Shown: in pieces, positions 59,787-64,000 of the stretch
Numbering within the stretch: position 1 is the first letter of the stretch
Layout of the letters: each line of letters opens with the position of its first letter
Position numbers and translations under genes: made by a program
The notes under the pieces: model-generated
Seen by the model: the letters and a program-made list of their open reading frames with translations, nothing else
Database searches by the model: none
Told to the model about the DNA's origin: nothing
From: Nevskiaceae bacterium
GTDB lineage: Bacteria; Pseudomonadota; Gammaproteobacteria; Nevskiales; Nevskiaceae
NCBI GenBank assembly: GCA_004298465.1
Contig: SCRT01000018.1
Span: 186,001-250,000 of the forward strand
DNA length: 64,000 nucleotides
Direction of reading: 5' to 3'

Positions 59787-60869
59787 TCAGGGCATCACCT
59801 GGTTGCTGACGACGACCGGCGCACCGTCGCGCAGCTTGTTCTGGCCGGCAATGACCACGACATCGCCGGTGGCAAGCCCCTTGTCGATCAGCACCTTCCC
59901 GCCGCGTTCCTGCGCCACGTGGACGATGACCGACTTCACGTGCTGGCCCTCACCAGCCTTGCCTTTCACGACATAGACCGTGTCGCCGAACGTGCTGTAG
60001 GCGATGGCGGTATCGGGCACTTCGATACCGGCCTGTCCGGCACCAATGGCGAGCGTGGCGGTACCGAACAGCCCCGGCCGCAGCTTCGCGTCCAGGTTTG
60101 CGAACGTCGCCTGCACATCGACATTGCGCGTCTGCGGATTCACGCCCGGCGCGATGGCGGTGATCCGGCCCGTGAACGCCGTGCTGCCGTATGCGTCGGT
60201 GTGGAATTTCACGGTGTTGCCGTTCGCCAAGTGCGCCAGCTGGTTCTGTGGCAGAGAGAAATTCACGTAGATTGGGGAATAGCTCTGCAGTTCCACGATC
60301 GGCGTACCGGGCGAGACGTACTGCCCGAGGCTCACTTGACGGATCCCGAGCACACCGTTGAATGGAGCCTTGATATGCAGCTTGTTTAGCAGTGCGCGGT
60401 CATTTTCCAGCGCCGCCTGGGAGGTGGCGAGGTCGGCCTCGGCTTGTTGCAGCGCCGCGTCGCTTGTCGCGTTCGCCGCGAACAGCTTGCGGGCGCGGGT
60501 GAGAGTGGTCCGGGCGAGTCGCAGTTTCGCTTCGTCGGCATGGCGTTGCGCAAGCTGGGTGGAGTCGTCGAGCCGCACCAGCAGAGCACCTTTCTTCACC
60601 GGCGTACCGGATTCAAACGCGATCTGTGTAACGTTGCCGGCGATCTGCGCCGTGATTTCAGTGCCGGACACCGCCATTAGCGAGGCGACGGTGCTGATGT
60701 CCGGGCTCCAGATCTGCTGTTCCGCGACGGCGGTGGAAACCGTCGTAGGTGGGTAGCTCTGGTGCGCGGCGGCGTTCGCTGCCCGCCGGTTCTGGTACAG
60801 CTTGCCGCCGGCGATGGCCGCGATGGCGATCACGAGAAGGATGAGGACGATGAGCCATTTCTTGAACAT
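59787..60869 (-). CDS. RND periplasmic adaptor (membrane fusion protein)
   Basis: 360 residues: N-terminal membrane anchor (WLIVLILLVIAIAAIAGG), lipoyl half-motifs around AQIAGNVTQIAFESGTPVKKG and APFNGVLGIRQVSLGQYVSPG, a coiled-coil hairpin between (about 105-165), and beta-barrel and membrane-proximal domains (LRPGLFGTATLAIG). ATG 60869 is preferred to GTG 60872 because of the GGGAGC spacing. Links the permease to the outer-membrane channel encoded upstream. Confidence 0.92.
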   Translation of the reverse strand: MFKKWLIVLILLVIAIAAIAGGKLYQNRRAANAAAHQSYPPTTVSTAVAEQQIWSPDISTVASLMAVSGTEITAQIAGNVTQIAFESGTPVKKGALLVRLDDSTQLAQRHADEAKLRLARTTLTRARKLFAANATSDAALQQAEADLATSQAALENDRALLNKLHIKAPFNGVLGIRQVSLGQYVSPGTPIVELQSYSPIYVNFSLPQNQLAHLANGNTVKFHTDAYGSTAFTGRITAIAPGVNPQTRNVDVQATFANLDAKLRPGLFGTATLAIGAGQAGIEVPDTAIAYSTFGDTVYVVKGKAGEGQHVKSVIVHVAQERGGKVLIDKGLATGDVVVIAGQNKLRDGAPVVVSNQVMP

Positions 60870-60913
60870 CACAATGCTCCCGAGCGGGCGGCGTGCGCCG
60901 CCGGCGCCGAATG

Positions 60914-62422
60914 TCAGTCAACCGTTGCCGCCGCCGATGCGCGGACATGCGTCGCCGAGGTGGTTGTTTCCGGCCACTCGCCACCGCCAAGCGCGACGTA
61001 CAGCCCGGCGGTATCGGCGTAGCGCTGCGCCGCGGCCTGGACCCAGGCGATTCGCGCGTTCTGGTACTGGATTTCGTTCGTCAGCACCGGCAGCAAATCC
61101 ACGTCGCCGGCCTGGTAGCGAGTGGTGACGAGGGTAAGCGCACGCTGCGAGGTGTCGCGCGCCGTGGTCTGGGCCTGCAGGAATTCCGCATCGTGCTGCA
61201 GGGCGCGCAAGACGTCCGCGACGTCGCGAAACGCATCGAGCACCGTCCCCTGGTAGTTTGCGAATACCGAGCGATAGGCCGCTTCCGCGGCGTGTTTCTG
61301 CGCCCGCAGCGTGCCGCCTTCGAAGAGCGGTGCGGCGAGCCCGGCGGCGATGTCCCAGATGCGGCTGGCGGGGTCGAAGAAAGTGCGCGTCAGATTGCTC
61401 TGCGTGCCAAAGTCCGCGGTCACTTGCAGGATCGGGTACATCCGCGCCACGGCTTCGCCGACCTGTGCGTTCGCGCCGCGCAACTGGGCCTCTGCCGCGC
61501 GGATGTCCGGGCGCTGGCGCACGAGCTGCGAAGGCAGGCTCAGCGGCAGGGTGGCGGGCAGTGTCATCTCGTCCAGAGCCGGGATGCGCGCGGTATCCAG
61601 TTGCGCCGGGAATTCACCGGTCAGGGTCGCCAGCAGATGCAATGCCTTGTCGCGCGCCTGCGCGAGCTGGGCGAGGCTCGCCCGCGTGCTGGCCAGCAGG
61701 CTCTGCTGTGTCAGCACCGGCGTTTCGTCGGTGGCGCCCAGTGTGTACCGCGCCCGTGTCAGCTTCAGGATTCTCTCCTGTTCCGTCATCGTCTTGCGCG
61801 TGGCTTGCAGTTCCGCGTTCAGCGCGGCGAGGGCGACCGTCGTGCTCACCACGTTGCCGGCGATCGCCAGCCGTGCGGCGGCGAGCTGGCTGGCGGCCAC
61901 GTCCACCTGGGCTTCAGCGGCCCGCGTCACCAGCCGGTTGATGCCGAACACGTCCGGGTTGTAGCCGACGGCCAGCTGGCCGGTATAGACGTTGTAGGTC
62001 TGGGAGCCGAAGTTGCCGCCTGTCGCAGCACCGGATGGGTGCTCGCGCTCGGCACCCAGGTTGGCCGCAACGTGCGGGAAGAACGCGCCCTGTGCGGCCT
62101 TGACCTCGAAGCGTGCCTGTTCCAGCGTCGCCTGCGCCGCACCGATCGTCGGATTGTGCGCCAGCGCAACGGCGACTAGCGCATCGAGCTTGCCGGAAGC
62201 GAATTCCTTCCACCAGTGCGCCCCGACCGGAGTCTGCGCATCGAGCGTCTGCGTGGCGACGCCGGCAACCGGAAAGTGCTCGTCGAGTGCCAGCTCCGTG
62301 GTATATCCGCCGACCGCTGGCGCTGCGGGCGCCGCGTAGCGTGGGCCGACTGCGCAGGCCGCCAACCCGCCGGCCAGTAGCGCCGCGAGCGCCACGCTGC
62401 ACCCCTGCCTCCCACTGCTCAT
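60914..62422 (-). CDS. NodT/OprM-family outer membrane efflux channel
   Basis: 502-residue lipoprotein with lipobox LAAC (Cys23) then AVGPRYAAPAAP, and two outer membrane efflux repeats (about 70-275 and 280-480) with WWKEF, LVRQRPDIRAAEAQLRGANAQVG, and YQAGDVDLLPVL. First gene of the three-gene RND operon (channel, adaptor, permease), 44 bases before the adaptor. The channel-first order differs from the usual adaptor-permease-channel. Confidence 0.93.
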   Translation of the reverse strand: MSSGRQGCSVALAALLAGGLAACAVGPRYAAPAAPAVGGYTTELALDEHFPVAGVATQTLDAQTPVGAHWWKEFASGKLDALVAVALAHNPTIGAAQATLEQARFEVKAAQGAFFPHVAANLGAEREHPSGAATGGNFGSQTYNVYTGQLAVGYNPDVFGINRLVTRAAEAQVDVAASQLAAARLAIAGNVVSTTVALAALNAELQATRKTMTEQERILKLTRARYTLGATDETPVLTQQSLLASTRASLAQLAQARDKALHLLATLTGEFPAQLDTARIPALDEMTLPATLPLSLPSQLVRQRPDIRAAEAQLRGANAQVGEAVARMYPILQVTADFGTQSNLTRTFFDPASRIWDIAAGLAAPLFEGGTLRAQKHAAEAAYRSVFANYQGTVLDAFRDVADVLRALQHDAEFLQAQTTARDTSQRALTLVTTRYQAGDVDLLPVLTNEIQYQNARIAWVQAAAQRYADTAGLYVALGGGEWPETTTSATHVRASAAATVD

Positions 62423-62701
62423 CGCAAACCTCGTCCGCTATGGGTCGGTTGGCAGTGGCGGTCCCCAGACCTGAACCGCTGCCCGTACCGGCTTGCATGA
62501 ATCCATTCTAGCGAGTTCGCTACGGGGCCCGTCGCGGGCCGGGGGAAACGTCGGCGTCACCCGTAGCTGTTGCTGATGGAATGGCGAATCGTTAGTGTAT
62601 CGCGCGCCGCCTTGAAGACTTCGCCACAGAGCGATTACATGCGGCACTGCAAACCAGATTTCGAGGCCACTCGAAACACGGAAAACACCACGAGGAGATA
62701 G

Positions 62702-64000
62702 ATGATGATGGGTACGTTTGTCACACCAGGGCGGAGCCGCCCCGGCGTAGCGACCGGTCGGCGGCTGTGGACGTTCGCGGCATTGGCCGGCGCACTGTGC
62801 GTGGCGGGCACCGTGGCGGCAGCACCGGCCGTCGGCGAGTTGCCATCCGCTGCAACCATCACCAAGGCAACGTCGGCGATCGATGCGCAGGCGATCGTGG
62901 CCAACGCCAACACGACGAAGAACTGGCTCAGCTATGGCCTGGGCTATTCCAATCAGCGTTTCAGCAGGTTGGACCAGATCAATACCGGCAACGTCGACCA
63001 GTTGGGGCTGGTGTGGAGCTACGACTTGAAGTCGATCCATCATGCCCAGGAAGCCACGCCGATCGTGGTGGATGGCGTAATGTATGTTTCCACGCCGTGG
63101 AACATCGTGCATGCCATCGACGTGCGCAGCGGCAAGCAGATCTGGGAATTCGACCCGAAAGTTCCACGTACCATCGGCTACAAGGGTTGCTGTGACGTGG
63201 TCAGCCGCGGTGTCGCGGTGTGGAAGGGCAAGGTGTTCGCCGCCACGTGGGACGGCCGCCTGTTCGCGCTGGATGCCGCCACCGGCAAGCCGATCTGGTC
63301 GGTCAATACCTTCGCCGGGGAAAATCCGCACTTCAGCTACACCATCACCGGCGCGCCGATCGTCGTGCGCGGCAAGGTGATCATCGGCAACGGCGGCGCC
63401 GAATATGGCGTGCGCGGCTATATCACCGCGTATGACACGGCGACCGGCAAGAAGGACTGGCGCTGGTACACCGTACCCAACCCGGCCAAGCCGGAAGGCA
63501 ACGGCGACGGCAGTCTGAAGATGGCCGCGAAAACCTGGGACCCGAGCGCCAAGTACTGGGAGAATGGCGGCGGCGGTACGGTGTGGAATTCCATGGCCTA
63601 CGACCCCGACCTGAACTTGCTGTACATCGGCGTCGGCAACGGTTCGCCGTGGAACAACAAGAAGCGCAGCCCCGCGGGTGGCGACAACCTGTTCCTGTCA
63701 TCGGTCGTGGCACTCAACCCGGATACCGGCAAGTACGCCTGCCACTATCAGGAAGTGCCGGCCGACAATACCGACTTCACCGCCACGCAGGACATCATCC
63801 TCGCCAACATCAAGATCCACGGCAAGGAGCGCAAGGTTTTCCTGCACGCGCCGAAGAGCGGGTTCTTCTACGTCGTTGACCGCACGAACTGCAAGTTCAT
63901 CTCGGCCAAGAACTACGTGGGCGTCAACTGGGCGACCGGGTACGACAAGAACGGCCGGCCGATCCTGACCGGGAATTTCGACCCCGACCATTCGTTCCAG
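62702..64000 (+). CDS. PQQ-dependent dehydrogenase, N-terminal part (cut by window edge)
   Basis: 433 codons are present and the gene runs off the right edge. Signal peptide (about 15-40, LWTFAALAGALCVAGTVAAA) then a quinoprotein beta-propeller: NWLSYGLGYSNQRFSRLDQI, vicinal cysteines Cys163-Cys164 in YKGCCDVVSRGVAV that stack on PQQ, FAATWDGRLFALDAATGKPIW, GGAEYGVRGYITAYD, GGGGTVWNSMAYDP. A periplasmic alcohol or related dehydrogenase; whether it has a fused cytochrome c domain lies outside. Three ATGs (62702, 62705, 62708) compete; GAGGAG spacing favours 62705. Confidence 0.92.
   Translation, partial: MMMGTFVTPGRSRPGVATGRRLWTFAALAGALCVAGTVAAAPAVGELPSAATITKATSAIDAQAIVANANTTKNWLSYGLGYSNQRFSRLDQINTGNVDQLGLVWSYDLKSIHHAQEATPIVVDGVMYVSTPWNIVHAIDVRSGKQIWEFDPKVPRTIGYKGCCDVVSRGVAVWKGKVFAATWDGRLFALDAATGKPIWSVNTFAGENPHFSYTITGAPIVVRGKVIIGNGGAEYGVRGYITAYDTATGKKDWRWYTVPNPAKPEGNGDGSLKMAAKTWDPSAKYWENGGGGTVWNSMAYDPDLNLLYIGVGNGSPWNNKKRSPAGGDNLFLSSVVALNPDTGKYACHYQEVPADNTDFTATQDIILANIKIHGKERKVFLHAPKSGFFYVVDRTNCKFISAKNYVGVNWATGYDKNGRPILTGNFDPDHSFQ

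Overview
The window is 64 kb of high-GC, gene-dense bacterial chromosome. Gene content and order point to a gammaproteobacterium: surE-pcm-nlpD, glyA-nrdR-ribD-ribE-ribB(A)-ribH-nusB-thiL, alaC-hom-thrC-recJ, an OmpA-type porin and an HAE1-type RND pump. REP-like palindromes of the type common in Pseudomonas and Xanthomonadales fit this. A Nevskiales/Steroidobacter-like or Xanthomonadales-related lineage is my guess; I cannot name a genus. No CRISPR array, rRNA operon, prophage or insertion sequence was seen.

Layout. 1-3.6 kb: start of purB (minus strand, cut by the window edge), fumC, then a stand-alone AAA+ protein with the architecture of a sigma-54 activator core but no DNA-binding domain. 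3.7-6.7 kb: surE, pcm, a DedA membrane protein and nlpD, with rpoS absent from its usual place. 6.8-12.6 kb: alaC, hom, thrC, recJ in a tightly overlapping run and a small membrane protein. 12.7-18.1 kb: a truncated Ada-type gene, a YyaL/DUF255 protein with a luciferase-like oxidoreductase, a DUF1993 protein and a metallo-beta-lactamase-fold hydrolase; then tRNA-Arg. 18.4-21.6 kb: wax ester synthase/DGAT with an acyl-CoA synthetase. 21.7-33.8 kb: core genes (FmdB-like protein, aspS, a large unknown lipoprotein, glyA, nrdR, riboflavin genes, nusB, thiL, murI, pgpA). The ribBA-type gene has lost the GTP cyclohydrolase II zinc cysteines, so it is a RibBX-type variant.

33.8-38.9 kb: a LysR-type regulator diverges from dabB-dabA, an energy-coupled inorganic carbon uptake system; all four expected DabA zinc ligands are present. 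39-46.5 kb: electron-transfer-flavoprotein dehydrogenase, etfB, etfA and two acyl-CoA dehydrogenases, with an OmpA-family porin between them. 46.5-56.6 kb: accessory catabolism with an acyl-CoA ligase, macro-domain protein, DUF3047-like protein, Baeyer-Villiger-type monooxygenase, tRNA-Leu, a frameshifted zinc alcohol dehydrogenase, a FadD3-like CoA ligase and an HsaA-like flavin monooxygenase. Together these suggest breakdown of steroid- or terpenoid-like cyclic compounds, with electrons from acyl-CoA dehydrogenases fed through ETF and ETF-QO to quinone. 56.7-62.4 kb: a three-gene RND efflux system. 62.7 kb to the end: a PQQ-dependent dehydrogenase running off the window.

The most unusual items are the HTH-less sigma-54-activator-like ATPase with GAFPGA in place of GAFTGA, the dab operon with a readable promoter, two symmetrical operator candidates in divergent promoter regions (46505-46525 and 50112-50193), and decayed genes (ada, zinc alcohol dehydrogenase).
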